Shown here: positions 1-8,512 of the stretch, one piece after another | How the letters are laid out: each line of letters starts with the position of its first letter | Position numbering within the stretch: position 1 is the stretch's first letter | Assembly: GCF_001612905.1 (NCBI RefSeq) | Contig: NZ_BDBI01000020.1 | Span: forward strand, 124,001 to 188,000 | Origin: Nocardia ignorata NBRC 108230 | GTDB taxonomy: Bacteria > Actinomycetota > Actinomycetes > Mycobacteriales > Mycobacteriaceae | Length of the DNA stretch: 64,000 bases | Reading direction: 5' to 3' | Translations under genes and position numbers: made by a program | The notes under the pieces: model-generated | Database searches by the model: none | Told to the model about the DNA's origin: nothing | The model's input: only the letters and a program-made list of their open reading frames with translations

Positions 1-39
1 GGCGATCCCGCTCTCTCCTCGGACGGGGAGGTCGACCCC

Positions 40-1275
40 ATGACCGCTGCCGCGTGGTCGGGCGCACCGATCAGAGTGGTCGGTATCGGCGCCGACGGTT
101 GGGCAGGTTTGGGGAAGCGCGCCAAAACCGTCGTCGAGGACAGCGAAGTCGTGTTCGGGTCGCATCGGCAACTGTCGCTGGTCCCGGACGGCGACTTCGA
201 GCGGATTCCGTGGCCGACACCTCTGCTGCCCGCCTTACCGGAACTGCTCACGCGCCACAATGATCGGCGCCTCACGGTGCTCGCGAGCGGCGACCCCATG
301 TTCTACGGCATCGGCGTCACCCTGGCCCGCCTCGTCGGACCGGGCGCCCTCGACGTCTACCCGCAGCCTTCGTCGGCGTCGCTGGCCTGTGCCCGGCTCG
401 GCTGGCCCCTGGCCGAGACACCGGTCGTGAGCGTCGTCGCCCGACCGCTCGCCACGGTGCTGCCCGAACTGGCCGACCGCCGTCGCCTTCTGGTCCTGAG
501 CGAGACCGAAACCACCCCCGCCGCGCTGGCCGAACTGCTGCGCGACAACGGTTTCGGCGCCTCCACCCTGACCGTCCTCGAGCAGCTCGGCGGCGAGCGC
601 GAGCGCCTGCGCACCGGCACGGCCGACGACTGGCCGCACCCGCCCGGCGACCCGCTCAATCTCTGCGCCGTCGACTGCGTGGCCGACCCCGAACACCCCC
701 GCCGCACGAGGATGCCGGGCCTGCGCGACGATTCGTTCACCGGCGACGGCCAGCTCACCAAGGCCGAGGTCCGCGCACTCACCGTCAGCGCCCTCGCCCC
801 GGCCCCCGGCGAACTGCTGTGGGATGTCGGCGGTGGTTCGGGCACCATCGCGATCGAATGGTGCCGTACCCACCCGGCGTGCCGCGCGGTCACCTATGAA
901 CGCCTGCCCGCCCGTCGCGAGCAGATCACCACCAACGCGCACGCGCTCGGTGTACCCGGCATCGCGGTGCGCGGCGCGTTCCCCGACACCCTCACCGACT
1001 CCCCGGCGCCCGACGCGATATTCCTCGGCGGCGGACTCACCCAGGACGGCGTTTTCGACGCCTGCTGGCAACGCCTGCGGCCCGGCGGCCGTCTGGTGGC
1101 CAATGCGGTGACCGCCGAGTCGGAAACGCTGCTGCTGGCCTGGTGCGCGCGCCACGGTGGCACCCTGCGCAAATTTCAGATCTACCGAGGCGAACCGCTC
1201 GGCGGATTCACCGCGTGGCGGCCGCAGCTTCCCGTCGCGCAGTGGATCGTCGTCAAACCGCGCGCGAATTCCTGA
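40..1275 (+). CDS. cobL: Precorrin-6Y C5,15-methyltransferase (decarboxylating) CobL
   Basis: Cytoplasmic bifunctional enzyme of aerobic cobalamin synthesis. It methylates precorrin-6Y at C5 and C15 and decarboxylates the C12 acetate, giving precorrin-8X. The 411 residues are a full CbiE-CbiT fusion. The N-terminal half is a tetrapyrrole methylase (GIGADGW near residue 17, GDPMFYG near 88). The C-terminal half is a Rossmann methyltransferase with the SAM loop WDVGGGSGTIAIEW near residue 262. ATG at 40 follows GGGGAGG about 9 bases upstream. It is co-oriented with cobK, which lies 500 bases downstream. Confidence 0.95.
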   Translation: MTAAAWSGAPIRVVGIGADGWAGLGKRAKTVVEDSEVVFGSHRQLSLVPDGDFERIPWPTPLLPALPELLTRHNDRRLTVLASGDPMFYGIGVTLARLVGPGALDVYPQPSSASLACARLGWPLAETPVVSVVARPLATVLPELADRRRLLVLSETETTPAALAELLRDNGFGASTLTVLEQLGGERERLRTGTADDWPHPPGDPLNLCAVDCVADPEHPRRTRMPGLRDDSFTGDGQLTKAEVRALTVSALAPAPGELLWDVGGGSGTIAIEWCRTHPACRAVTYERLPARREQITTNAHALGVPGIAVRGAFPDTLTDSPAPDAIFLGGGLTQDGVFDACWQRLRPGGRLVANAVTAESETLLLAWCARHGGTLRKFQIYRGEPLGGFTAWRPQLPVAQWIVVKPRANS

Positions 1276-1778
1276 CGGGTCACCCGTCTCTCGCATAACG
1301 ATGTGACGGGGTGTGCGCCCCGAATTTGCTCTTTTTCGCGTGAGCGCCCGATGCGACTGTTCAGTCCGCACGTGGTCTCGCGCACCACCGGCCGAACATC
1401 GCTCGCACACGGCGTATGTCTCCGATGGCATCGAGATGCTGGGCAATCGCCCAGTGCCGCTGCCGGACTCGAAACCGTTGCCCGGCTCGCCGGTGCGCCC
1501 GCACCGTCGACCCGGGCGCGGGCAGCGAACATGCTGGTCAACCGTCCATGTCGCCACCGTGCCGATCACGGTCAGATCACGACCAGATCACGGCCGAACG
1601 GTGAGTGCATCTGCAAGCTCACCCAGAAAGTTATGCACCGAAGGTGTAACACTTCCTCGACGGGGGTATGGTCGGGCGCGGCCCCGGGCAAAACTCGGCG
1701 CCTCGATTTCGATGGACGGAGTTGTATGCGGTGCACCAGGTCGACCACCCCTGACCGGGACGACGTCAGCGGGCAGTC
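1276..1778. other. Intergenic region between cobL and cobK
   Basis: About 500 bases with no convincing gene. Frames here lack a ribosome site and recognisable protein features. No cobalamin riboswitch (B12 box) was found. The only structure seen is a short triple direct repeat at 1564-1596. The cobK promoter must lie here. Confidence 0.6.
1564..1596. repeat. Three tandem 11-bp repeats
   Basis: Three head-to-tail copies of an 11-mer: GATCACGGTCA, GATCACGACCA and GATCACGGCCG. A period of one helical turn is compatible with a protein-binding site upstream of cobK, but nothing ties it to a regulator. Confidence 0.5.
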
Positions 1779-2531
1779 CTGAGAGTTCTGATCCTCGGCG
1801 GTACGGGCGAGGCTCGTGAGCTGGCGAACCTGGCGTCCGGTGAGCGTGGAGTCGATATCGTCTCCTCGCTGGCGGGACGTGTCGCCAACCCGCGATTGCC
1901 GGTCGGTCCGGTGCGCATCGGCGGATTCGGTGGTGTCGAGGGCCTCCGAACCTGGCTACGCGAGAACCGTATCGATGCCGTCGTGGATGCCACCCACCCC
2001 TTCGCGGCCCAGGTCAGTACTCATGCGGCGACCGCGGCCGCCGACCTCGGCCTGCCCGCGCTGCACCTGCGCCGCCCCGAATGGGTGCCGCGCCGGGGCG
2101 ACCTGTGGACGCGGGTACCCGATCTCGCCGGGGCCGCCTCCGCCCTGGCCGACCGGGGCGAGAACGTGTTGCTCACCATCGGCCGCCAAGGTGTCGGCGC
2201 CTTCGCGGGCTGTCGCAGGCAGCGTTTCGTCATCCGAGCGATCGACGCGCCGACCGGCCCGCTGCCACCGCGCTACGAATTGTTGCTCGCGCGTGGGCCG
2301 TTCACCTTCGACGAGGAGCTGGTGCTGATGTCGCGTCATCGCATCGACGTCCTGGTCACCAAGAACAGCGGCGGCGCGCAGACCGAGGCGAAGATCGCCG
2401 CGGCGCGCACGGCAGGCGTGCCGGTCGTCGTGATCGAACGCCCACCCCTGCCCGCGGGCGCGAACGTCGTCGACGAGGTCGGCGCCGCCCTCGACTGGTT
2501 GCGGCTCGCGACCGCGCACAGCGTTTCCTGA
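1779..2531 (+). CDS. cobK: Precorrin-6A reductase CobK
   Basis: NADPH-dependent reduction of precorrin-6A to dihydro-precorrin-6A (precorrin-6Y), the step before CobL. The start RVLILGGTGEAREL is the family's N-terminal Rossmann motif. DATHPFAAQVS and VLVTKNSGG (near residues 68 and 194) are also typical. An in-frame stop at 1752 and the absence of ATG, GTG or TTG before the Rossmann motif leave CTG at 1779 as the only sensible start, giving 250 aa, the usual length. The first ordinary start (TTG 1896) would delete the nucleotide-binding motif. Confidence 0.9.
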   Translation: MRVLILGGTGEARELANLASGERGVDIVSSLAGRVANPRLPVGPVRIGGFGGVEGLRTWLRENRIDAVVDATHPFAAQVSTHAATAAADLGLPALHLRRPEWVPRRGDLWTRVPDLAGAASALADRGENVLLTIGRQGVGAFAGCRRQRFVIRAIDAPTGPLPPRYELLLARGPFTFDEELVLMSRHRIDVLVTKNSGGAQTEAKIAAARTAGVPVVVIERPPLPAGANVVDEVGAALDWLRLATAHSVS

Positions 2532-2533
2532 GC

Positions 2534-3076
2534 TCAGCGCGGCGGTTGCCCGGCAAAGACGGCGGGCAGCTGGTCGAACCACTGCAGGACGGCGCGCTCG
2601 TAGCAGATTCCGAATTCGAGAGTGGCCCGCTGGTAGGGCGCCAGAGCGGTCGCGTCCTCGTCGAGATACCGGTCTAGCCGGTCCTGGTGGATGTTGCGGT
2701 TGGCGGTGATGATCCGGTCGCGGTGCGTGGGATCGAGGTGCTCGCCGAACGACAGTGTGAGCAGCAACGGCACCCGGATCGTCTCGGCGCCGGGATCGCG
2801 GGCGATCCATTCGGCGAACGCCTCCCGTCCGGTCTCGGTGATCCGGTAGGGAATGCGCTCTCGCGCACCCCGTTCGCCCTTGGTCACCAGGCCCGCGGTG
2901 TCCATCGTGGCGAGTTCGCGGTAGACCTGGCTCTGGGTGATGGTCCAGAAGTCGCCGATGCGTTGCTGGGCGAGAGTCGCCAGGTCCCAGCCCGACATCG
3001 GACCCTCGTGCAGGAACCCCAGCAGTGAAGCCGCGGTGGAGTTCAGCGGGCGGCGGCGGGTCGCGGTGTCGGTCAA
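2534..3076 (-). CDS. PadR family transcriptional regulator
   Basis: A 180-aa PadR-type repressor: winged helix at residues 15-85 (LLGFLHEGPMSGWDL, SQVYRELATMDTAGLV) followed by a Vir-like C-terminal helical domain for dimerisation. The start is TTG at 3076 with GGGAG about 9 bases upstream. It is convergent with cobK, 2 bases from its stop, and transcribed away from cobIJ. A perfect 7-bp inverted repeat lies just upstream and is a likely autoregulatory site. Its target is unknown; nearby cobIJ is possible, but the same gap also holds the 3' end of cobIJ. Confidence 0.85.
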   Translation of the reverse strand: MTDTATRRRPLNSTAASLLGFLHEGPMSGWDLATLAQQRIGDFWTITQSQVYRELATMDTAGLVTKGERGARERIPYRITETGREAFAEWIARDPGAETIRVPLLLTLSFGEHLDPTHRDRIITANRNIHQDRLDRYLDEDATALAPYQRATLEFGICYERAVLQWFDQLPAVFAGQPPR

Positions 3077-3096
3077 CGGTCAACTCCCTTCGAACT

Positions 3097-3115
3097 ACAT
3101 TCCTATGTGGAATGT
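3097..3115. promoter_or_regulatory. Candidate PadR operator
   Basis: Perfect inverted repeat ACATTCC-TATGT-GGAATGT, 21 bases upstream of the PadR start. Its AT-richness stands out in this GC-rich DNA and the arms suit a winged-helix dimer. Assignment to PadR is inference from position. Confidence 0.6.
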
Positions 3116-3169
3116 TAGGCCAGGGTGGGGATCGCGCCAAGGTTGCCCGTGTCGCGGCGTGTCGTGGGT

Positions 3170-4735
3170 TTAGGTGTTCTCGTAGCGGCGCGCCGTGAAG
3201 ACGCGGGTCCCCTCAGGCGTGTCGAAGGCCGTCGTGGTGGAGGCGCCGATGATCAGCAGAGTGCGCATGTCGACCTCGTCGGGGTTCAGGTCGGCGAGGG
3301 TCATCACCCGCACCGATTCCGTCGGCCCGCCGACATCGCGACCGAGCACCACCGGCGTCTCCGGGTCACGATGGGTCAGCAGGATCTCGCGCATCGCGCC
3401 CACCTGCCAACGTCGCTGCGTGGAGGCCGGGTTGTAGACCGCGATCGCCATATCCGCCGCCGCGACAGCCGAAAGCCGTTGCGCCACAACCTCCCACGGC
3501 TTGAGCCGATCGGAGAGCGAGATCATCGCGTAGTCGTGGCCCAGCGGCGCCCCGACCCGGCTCGCCACCGCGTTGGCCGCCGTGAGCCCCGGCAGCACCC
3601 GCACCGGCACATCCTTGAACTGCGGTTCGGCCGACACCTCGAGCACCGCCGAAGCCATCGCGAACACCCCCGGATCACCGGAGGACACCACGGCGACCCG
3701 CGCACCCCGCTTGGCCAGATCGAGTGCCATCGCGGCGCGCTCCGACTCGACCTTGTTGTCGCTGGCGTGCCTGCGCTGGCCGGCCCGCTCGGGGACACGG
3801 TTGATGTATGTCGTGTAGCCGACGAGATCGGTCGCCTCGTCCAGAGCGGCCGTGACCTCCGGCGTGGTCCAGTCGGCGGCACCTGGCCCGAGGCCGACGA
3901 CCACGACTTCACCTGCGGGGCTTGCAGATTCGTCGTGCGAACTCGTTTCGATCCGCTCCGACCCGTCTGTCGGCGCGCCGCGGTGCTGTCCGCCGAGGAG
4001 GGACGCGACCCCGGTGGTCGGGGTCGGCCCGGGAACCAGCGTGATCGAGAAGTACGGCACATCGGCCTCGTCGACATCGGCGGCCGCGAGCACCCGCTGA
4101 CGGGTGCTGCTCGCGCGCTCGACGTAGTAGGCGTCGTCGAGGCGACCGGCGTCGGCGAGCGCCCGGCGCACACCGGGAAAGGTGCGTCCCAGCTTCATGA
4201 TCGCCGCGGCGTCGGTCTCGCGCAGCCGCTCGGTGAGTTCGTCGACGGGCATTGTGCCGGGCAGCACCGTGAGTACCTGCTCGCCTTCCACCAGGGGGGT
4301 GCCGAGCGCCGCCGAGGCCGCGCTCACCGAGGTGATGCCGGGGACGATCTCGGCGTGGAACCGGTCGGCCAGGCGGCGGTGCATGTGCATGTACGAGGAG
4401 TAGAACAGCGGGTCACCGGCCGCGAGCAGGGCGACATCGCGTCCGGCGGCGAGGTGGGCGGCCAGCCGGGCGGCGGCCTGCTCGTAGAACTCGTCGATCG
4501 CGCCCTGGTACCCGCCGGGGTGGTCGGTGGTCTCGGTGGTCACCGGGTAGACGAGGTGCTCTTCGATCTGGCCGGGCCGCATGTACGGCTCGGCGATACC
4601 TCGGGAGATGCTTCGCCCGTGCCTGGCGCTGTGGAAGGCCACCACGTCGGCGGCGCCGATGAGCCGGGCCGCTTTCACCGTCACCAGTTCGGGATCGCCG
4701 GGGCCGAGGCCGATGCCCCAGAGTGTGCCGCTCAT
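3170..4735 (-). CDS. cobIJ: Fused precorrin-2 C20- and precorrin-3B C17-methyltransferase CobIJ
   Basis: Two SAM-dependent methylases of the aerobic cobalamin route in one 521-aa chain. Residues 1-245 are CobI (GIGLGPGDPELVTVKA at the start, GDPLFYSSYMHMHRR near 95), making precorrin-3A. Residues 265-521 are CobJ (VVVGLGPGAADWTTPE, SSGDPGVFAMAS), which contracts the ring. The fusion is usual in actinobacteria. The start overlaps the cobH stop by ATGA, so the pair is translationally coupled. Confidence 0.94.
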   Translation of the reverse strand: MSGTLWGIGLGPGDPELVTVKAARLIGAADVVAFHSARHGRSISRGIAEPYMRPGQIEEHLVYPVTTETTDHPGGYQGAIDEFYEQAAARLAAHLAAGRDVALLAAGDPLFYSSYMHMHRRLADRFHAEIVPGITSVSAASAALGTPLVEGEQVLTVLPGTMPVDELTERLRETDAAAIMKLGRTFPGVRRALADAGRLDDAYYVERASSTRQRVLAAADVDEADVPYFSITLVPGPTPTTGVASLLGGQHRGAPTDGSERIETSSHDESASPAGEVVVVGLGPGAADWTTPEVTAALDEATDLVGYTTYINRVPERAGQRRHASDNKVESERAAMALDLAKRGARVAVVSSGDPGVFAMASAVLEVSAEPQFKDVPVRVLPGLTAANAVASRVGAPLGHDYAMISLSDRLKPWEVVAQRLSAVAAADMAIAVYNPASTQRRWQVGAMREILLTHRDPETPVVLGRDVGGPTESVRVMTLADLNPDEVDMRTLLIIGASTTTAFDTPEGTRVFTARRYENT

Positions 4736-5367
4736 TCCTGTTCGCTCGCAATCGCGTTCAGCGCCGACGCGGTGATGGCGCTGCCGCCCCGCCTGCCGCG
4801 CACGGTCAGATATTCGACGCCACCGAAGTCGATCAGCGCCTGCTTGGATTCGGCCGCGCCGATGAAACCGACGGGGATGCCGATGATCGCGGCGGGTCGC
4901 GGTGCGCCTGCGTCGAGCATGTCGAGCAGGTGGAACAGCGCGGTCGGGGCGTTGCCGATGGCGACCACCGCGCCGTCGAGTTCGGCGCGCAGCAGCTCGA
5001 GCGCGGCGACCGAACGGGTGTTGCCCATGCTCGCGGCCAGCTCGGGCACACGCGGATCGGTGAGGTTGCACAGCACCGGATTGTCGGCGGGCAGCCGCTT
5101 GCGGGTGACGCCCGAGGCGACCATGTTGGCGTCGCAGATGATCGGTTTGCCCGCCCGCAACGCGGCGCGCGCGGCCGCGACCACACCGGGGGTGTAGGCG
5201 ATGTCGCCCGCGAGGTCGACCTGTCCGCACCCGTGGATCATCCGCACCACCACGCGCTCGACATCGGCGGGGAAACCGGCGAGGTCGGCTTCGGCGCGGA
5301 TGGTCGCGAACGAGCGCCGATAGATCTCGGCCCCGTCGGTGAGGTAGCTGGTGCGCACGTCGGACAT
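4732..5367 (-). CDS. cobH: Precorrin-8X methylmutase CobH
   Basis: Moves the C11 methyl of precorrin-8X to C12, forming hydrogenobyrinate. The 211 residues match the CbiC/CobH family. The catalytic histidine is in MIHGCGQVDLA (His45), followed by ICDANMVASGV and the C-terminal GFIGAAESKQAL. ATG at 5367 is preferred over GTG at 5373 two codons earlier. It is the first gene of a coupled cobH-cobIJ unit. The upstream gene (Lrp) ends 49 bases away on the same strand. Confidence 0.93.
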   Translation of the reverse strand: MSDVRTSYLTDGAEIYRRSFATIRAEADLAGFPADVERVVVRMIHGCGQVDLAGDIAYTPGVVAAARAALRAGKPIICDANMVASGVTRKRLPADNPVLCNLTDPRVPELAASMGNTRSVAALELLRAELDGAVVAIGNAPTALFHLLDMLDAGAPRPAAIIGIPVGFIGAAESKQALIDFGGVEYLTVRGRRGGSAITASALNAIASEQE

Positions 5368-5416
5368 GCGCACAACCCTAGAACCTGGCCGCGACGTGGT
5401 GTTCGGCGCGGTCGGC

Positions 5417-5854
5417 TCAGGTGCGTGGGCGCTCGAGGATGCGCGACATCACCAGCGAACTCCTGGTGCGCCCGACACGCGCGTTCTCCCTGATCCGCTC
5501 CACGGTCACCTCGATCTCGGCCATGTCGGTGGCCATCACGTGCACCAGCGCGTCGGCCTCGCCCGCGATGGTGCACACTCCGACGACCTGCGGGATCGGT
5601 TCCAATGTCCGGCGCAGTTCGGCGGGGGAGATGTTGTCGCGGTAGTACACCTCCACATACGCCTCGGTGGTCCAGCCGAGGGCGGCCGGATTGACCAGGG
5701 CGGTGAACCCGGTGATCTGCCCACCCGCCACCATCTTGTCCACCCGCCGCTTCACCGCGGGCGCCGACAATCCGACGGTCGAGCCGATCTCGCCGAAGGT
5801 GGCGCGTGCGTTCTTCAGCAGGGCGGCGAGTATGCGGCGGTCGATGTCGTCCAT
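5417..5854 (-). CDS. Lrp/AsnC family transcriptional regulator
   Basis: A 145-aa feast/famine regulator. The helix-turn-helix covers residues 2-50 (DDIDRRILAALLKNARATFGE), then a RAM ligand-binding domain with the VGVCTIAGEADAL signature. It starts at ATG 5854. It is divergent from a DDAH-like amidinohydrolase, the same pairing as Rv2324/Rv2323c in M. tuberculosis next to ornithine catabolism genes. It therefore probably senses an amino acid such as arginine or ornithine and controls the divergent gene. Repeated 14-bp boxes lie in the shared promoter. Confidence 0.88.
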   Translation of the reverse strand: MDDIDRRILAALLKNARATFGEIGSTVGLSAPAVKRRVDKMVAGGQITGFTALVNPAALGWTTEAYVEVYYRDNISPAELRRTLEPIPQVVGVCTIAGEADALVHVMATDMAEIEVTVERIRENARVGRTRSSLVMSRILERPRT

Positions 5855-5865
5855 GAGGATCCTCT

Positions 5866-5910
5866 CACGCAATGGATCGCCAGTTTCCCATCGATACACG
5901 CAATGAATCG
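5866..5910. promoter_or_regulatory. Twin Lrp-type boxes
   Basis: Two near-identical 14-mers, CACGCAATGGATCG at 5866 and CACGCAATGAATCG at 5897, start 31 bases apart (three helical turns) in the Lrp-DDAH intergenic region. A weaker third copy begins near 5919. Phased repeats like this are typical of Lrp-family binding. Confidence 0.6.
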
Positions 5911-5983
5911 GTGTTCCCTACGCAACGCGACGACATTTACCGTCGAGGCGTCGATTCGCGCCGCGCAGCCACCGGGAGTCCTG

Positions 5984-6835
5984 ATGACCGCCGTCCTTCC
6001 CCTTCCCTCCTCGACTCCGGCGCGGGTGGCCACCCCGCGCCGCTTCGTGATGTGCCGACCGGACCACTTCGAGGTCACCTACGCGATCAATCCGTGGATG
6101 GATCCGGCGGCGCCGGTGGACCGGGCGCGGGCGCTGTCGCAGTGGGAGATCCTGCGCGCGCTGCTCGAACAGCACGGGCATTCGGTGGAGACCGTGCCGG
6201 GCGAGCCGGGCCTGCCCGACATGGTGTTCGCGGCCAACAGCGCGATCGTGATCGGTGGTCGTGCGTTGTCGGCCCGCTTCGCCCATCCCGAGCGGCAGCC
6301 GGAGGGCCCGGCGTTCCACCGCTGGTTCGCGGCGCGGGAGTTACGTGAGTTGGCGGTGGCGGCCGAAACCAACGAGGGGGAGGGCGATTTCACGTTCGCG
6401 GGCGAGCGGATCCTGGCCGGAGTGGGATTCCGCTGCACCGCGGCGGCCCACGCCGAGGCGCAACGGTTCTTCGGTCTGCCCGTGCTCTCGCTCGAGCTGA
6501 TCGACCCCCGCTTCTATCACCTCGACACCGCGCTGATGTGCCTCGACGAGGCCACCATCGCCTACTACCCAGGTGCCTTCAGCCCGCAGGCCCGCGAGGC
6601 CCTGGCCGTCCATTACCCGGACGCGATCCTGGCCACCGAGGCCGATGCCATGTCCTTCGGCCTCAACGGGGTGAGCGACGGCCGCCACGTCTTCCTCGAC
6701 CCGGGCGCGACCGAGCTGATCGCAGCCCTGCGCGAGCGGGGTTTCGAACCGGTCCCGGTCGACATGTCCGAGCTGCGCAAAGGTGGTGGCGGCGTGAAGT
6801 GCTGCGTCCTCGAACTGCACACACCCCGGCCCTGA
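5984..6835 (+). CDS. ddaH: Dimethylarginine dimethylaminohydrolase-like amidinohydrolase
   Basis: Pentein-fold enzyme of 283 aa acting on arginine-type guanidino substrates (DDAH, or a related arginine/ornithine enzyme). Visible residues are LPDMVFAANSAIV (78-90), the acidic ETNEGEGDF (128-136), the catalytic FYHLDTAL with His179 and Asp181, and the nucleophilic Cys in GGGGVKCCVLELH (Cys273 or 274). ATG at 5984 removes a long meaningless N-terminal extension. The neighbour is a divergent Lrp regulator, as in mycobacteria. The exact substrate cannot be read from sequence. Confidence 0.8.
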   Translation: MTAVLPLPSSTPARVATPRRFVMCRPDHFEVTYAINPWMDPAAPVDRARALSQWEILRALLEQHGHSVETVPGEPGLPDMVFAANSAIVIGGRALSARFAHPERQPEGPAFHRWFAARELRELAVAAETNEGEGDFTFAGERILAGVGFRCTAAAHAEAQRFFGLPVLSLELIDPRFYHLDTALMCLDEATIAYYPGAFSPQAREALAVHYPDAILATEADAMSFGLNGVSDGRHVFLDPGATELIAALRERGFEPVPVDMSELRKGGGGVKCCVLELHTPRP

Positions 6836-6837
6836 AC

Positions 6838-6866
6838 CGGCCGGGGAGCGCTGGGTTCCCCGGCCG
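6838..6866. terminator. Bidirectional hairpin terminator
   Basis: Perfect 10-bp stem CGGCCGGGGA / TCCCCGGCCG around a 9-base loop, between the convergent ddaH-like gene and RNA ligase gene, so it can serve both. There is no strong T tract. Confidence 0.6.
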
Positions 6867-6872
6867 ACCCGA

Positions 6873-7964
6873 TCATTCGAACTCGGTGCCGCCGTCGCGC
6901 AGCAGGTACGCGTCGGAGACGATCTTGCCGATGGCACGGCCGCCGAGCACGGGCGAGTGCCGCTCGCGCGCGGCACGCACCACGAGCCCCTCGCGGATAT
7001 TGCCGCCCGACCCGCTGACGGTCTCGGTGCCCTCGGCCAGCTTCAGCAACAACTCCGCGTCGTAGGGGCCTTCGTAGAGGACCGGTACGCGCGGGACGTC
7101 GAGGCCGAGTTCGCCTAGTAGGGAACCGATCTCGTGGTGGTCGAGCCAGCGCACCGGCGCAGCCGCCTGCTCGACCGCGACGTCGAACAGGGCGAAACCG
7201 AGCGTGTCGTCGTGCGCGGCCGACGCGCCGTAGTGCAGGTCCTGCACGCCCGCCCCGAATACCTCACCGAAAAGCCCGACCCGGTCGGCGTCGAGGGCGT
7301 CGGCGAGCACGCGGGCCGCCTCGTCGAGCCGATGGCTGTGCACCGCCCGCCAGTACAGGTTGCCCTCGGTGCGGATCAAGGCCTGCGACCGGCCACCGAT
7401 TCCCTTGGACGACACAAAGATCCGGTCCTCGGCGCGTAGATGGGTGAGCAGAAAGGCGGTGCCGTGGATCTTCTCCGTCGCCACCACCGGCTCGCCTTCG
7501 GTGAAGATGTCGGGAAACCGCTTGATGTTCTCCACATCGACCCAGCGCAGCAGATCGGGAGCGGGTTCCACTTGTCCCGACATCGAAACCGGCACCGGCG
7601 GCACCCATTTCGTCACACCGAGCTCGGCGGCGAAGTCGGTGCGCGCCTCGGCCGCTGCCGCGAGATCCGTGCCCGACAGAGCGCTCGGCGTGCAGACGAT
7701 GCCTTGAGACACCTCACCGCGCAACCGCACCGCCTTCACCCGATTACGTTGTGCCCCGGCCAATTTGCCGGTGAGACCCAGCTCGGCGATCAGCGGGTCC
7801 GGCACGATCGCCTGTTCCGGAATGTAGACGGCGTAGTCGCCGGTGACGAACTGCCCCTTGGCGACGACGGCCCGGTACAGCCCGACCTGGGCCAGCTCCA
7901 ATCGGTCGGCGTTCGGGTGTGGATGGACGACCAGCCGCTCGGCTGTCACCTGCAATGTGGACAT
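6873..7964 (-). CDS. ATP-dependent RNA ligase, DRB0094/Rnl5 family
   Basis: A 363-aa nucleotidyltransferase ligase that likely seals nicks with a 3'-OH RNA end. It has an N-terminal OB-like domain (about residues 1-125) before the catalytic domain, the layout of the Deinococcus enzyme. Motif I is EKIHGT (Lys165 would form the AMP adduct), motif III GLFGEVFG, motif IV EGLVVR and motif V GKIVSDAYL. The start ATG at 7964 follows GGGGG. It stands alone with no kinase-phosphatase or RtcB partner, so its cellular role (RNA or tRNA repair) is open. Confidence 0.85.
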   Translation of the reverse strand: MSTLQVTAERLVVHPHPNADRLELAQVGLYRAVVAKGQFVTGDYAVYIPEQAIVPDPLIAELGLTGKLAGAQRNRVKAVRLRGEVSQGIVCTPSALSGTDLAAAAEARTDFAAELGVTKWVPPVPVSMSGQVEPAPDLLRWVDVENIKRFPDIFTEGEPVVATEKIHGTAFLLTHLRAEDRIFVSSKGIGGRSQALIRTEGNLYWRAVHSHRLDEAARVLADALDADRVGLFGEVFGAGVQDLHYGASAAHDDTLGFALFDVAVEQAAAPVRWLDHHEIGSLLGELGLDVPRVPVLYEGPYDAELLLKLAEGTETVSGSGGNIREGLVVRAARERHSPVLGGRAIGKIVSDAYLLRDGGTEFE

Positions 7965-8072
7965 GAGAACCCCCTCGTTCAGAGGAGGTCAGCGTAGGGC
8001 TGGCCCGATCGCGGAGTCGAGCGGTTTTCGCGTGGGATGCACGCCCGCGAGTGGCGTTCCAAGCTCGCCGGC

Positions 8073-8512
8073 ATGGCCGAATCCATTACTCTCGCAGACA
8101 CTCTGGCGATAACCGAGACGATCACCCGGATGCTCGTGTACTGCGATCGGAAACGCTGGGACGACCTGGTCACCGAGGTCTTCGCCGACGAAGTCGACTT
8201 CGACGGTGGGTTCGGTGGCGGTGTCTCGATCCGCCTCTCGAAGGGCATCGCGCCGACTGGAAGGCGAACCTGGACACCCTCGACGCCATCCACCACCAGG
8301 CAGGCAACTACCTGATCGACCTCGACGGCGACGAGGCCACCGCCCACGCCGACTCCGTCGCCGTCCACGTGAACAACTCCGCGACCAACGGCAAGACCCG
8401 CACCTTCATCGGCAGCTACGCCCTCACCGCCCGCCGCACCGCCGCAGGCTGGCGAATCAGCAAGTTCCACTACCTGCTGAAAGTGATCGAGGGCAACGCC
8501 GACCTCACCTAG
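8073..8512 (+). pseudogene. SnoaL/NTF2-like protein, frameshifted
   Basis: The first part (MAESITLADTLAITETI to about 8250) and the second part (DWKANLDTLDAIHHQ to WRISKFHYL) are the two halves of one NTF2-fold polyketide-cyclase-like protein of about 146 aa, in different frames. One missing base near 8249-8252 (in ATCGCGCCGACTGG) explains the shift; restoring it reads S-K-G-I-A-A-D-W. It may be real decay or an assembly error. The 3' end overlaps the cobG stop by 4 bases. Confidence 0.75.

Noticed and set aside
235..1569. Open frame of 444 codons antisense to cobL
   Set aside because: Low-complexity arginine/glycine-rich product, opposite to a clear CobL.
1564..1596. CRISPR-like repeat
   Set aside because: Three adjacent 11-mers without spacers and no cas genes in the window.
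1276..1778. Second cobalamin riboswitch before cobK
   Set aside because: No B12 box or conserved aptamer segments were found on either strand.
3125..5197. Open frame of 690 codons on the plus strand across cobIJ and cobH
   Set aside because: Antisense artefact of high GC; the minus strand carries complete CobIJ and CobH with a coupled overlap.
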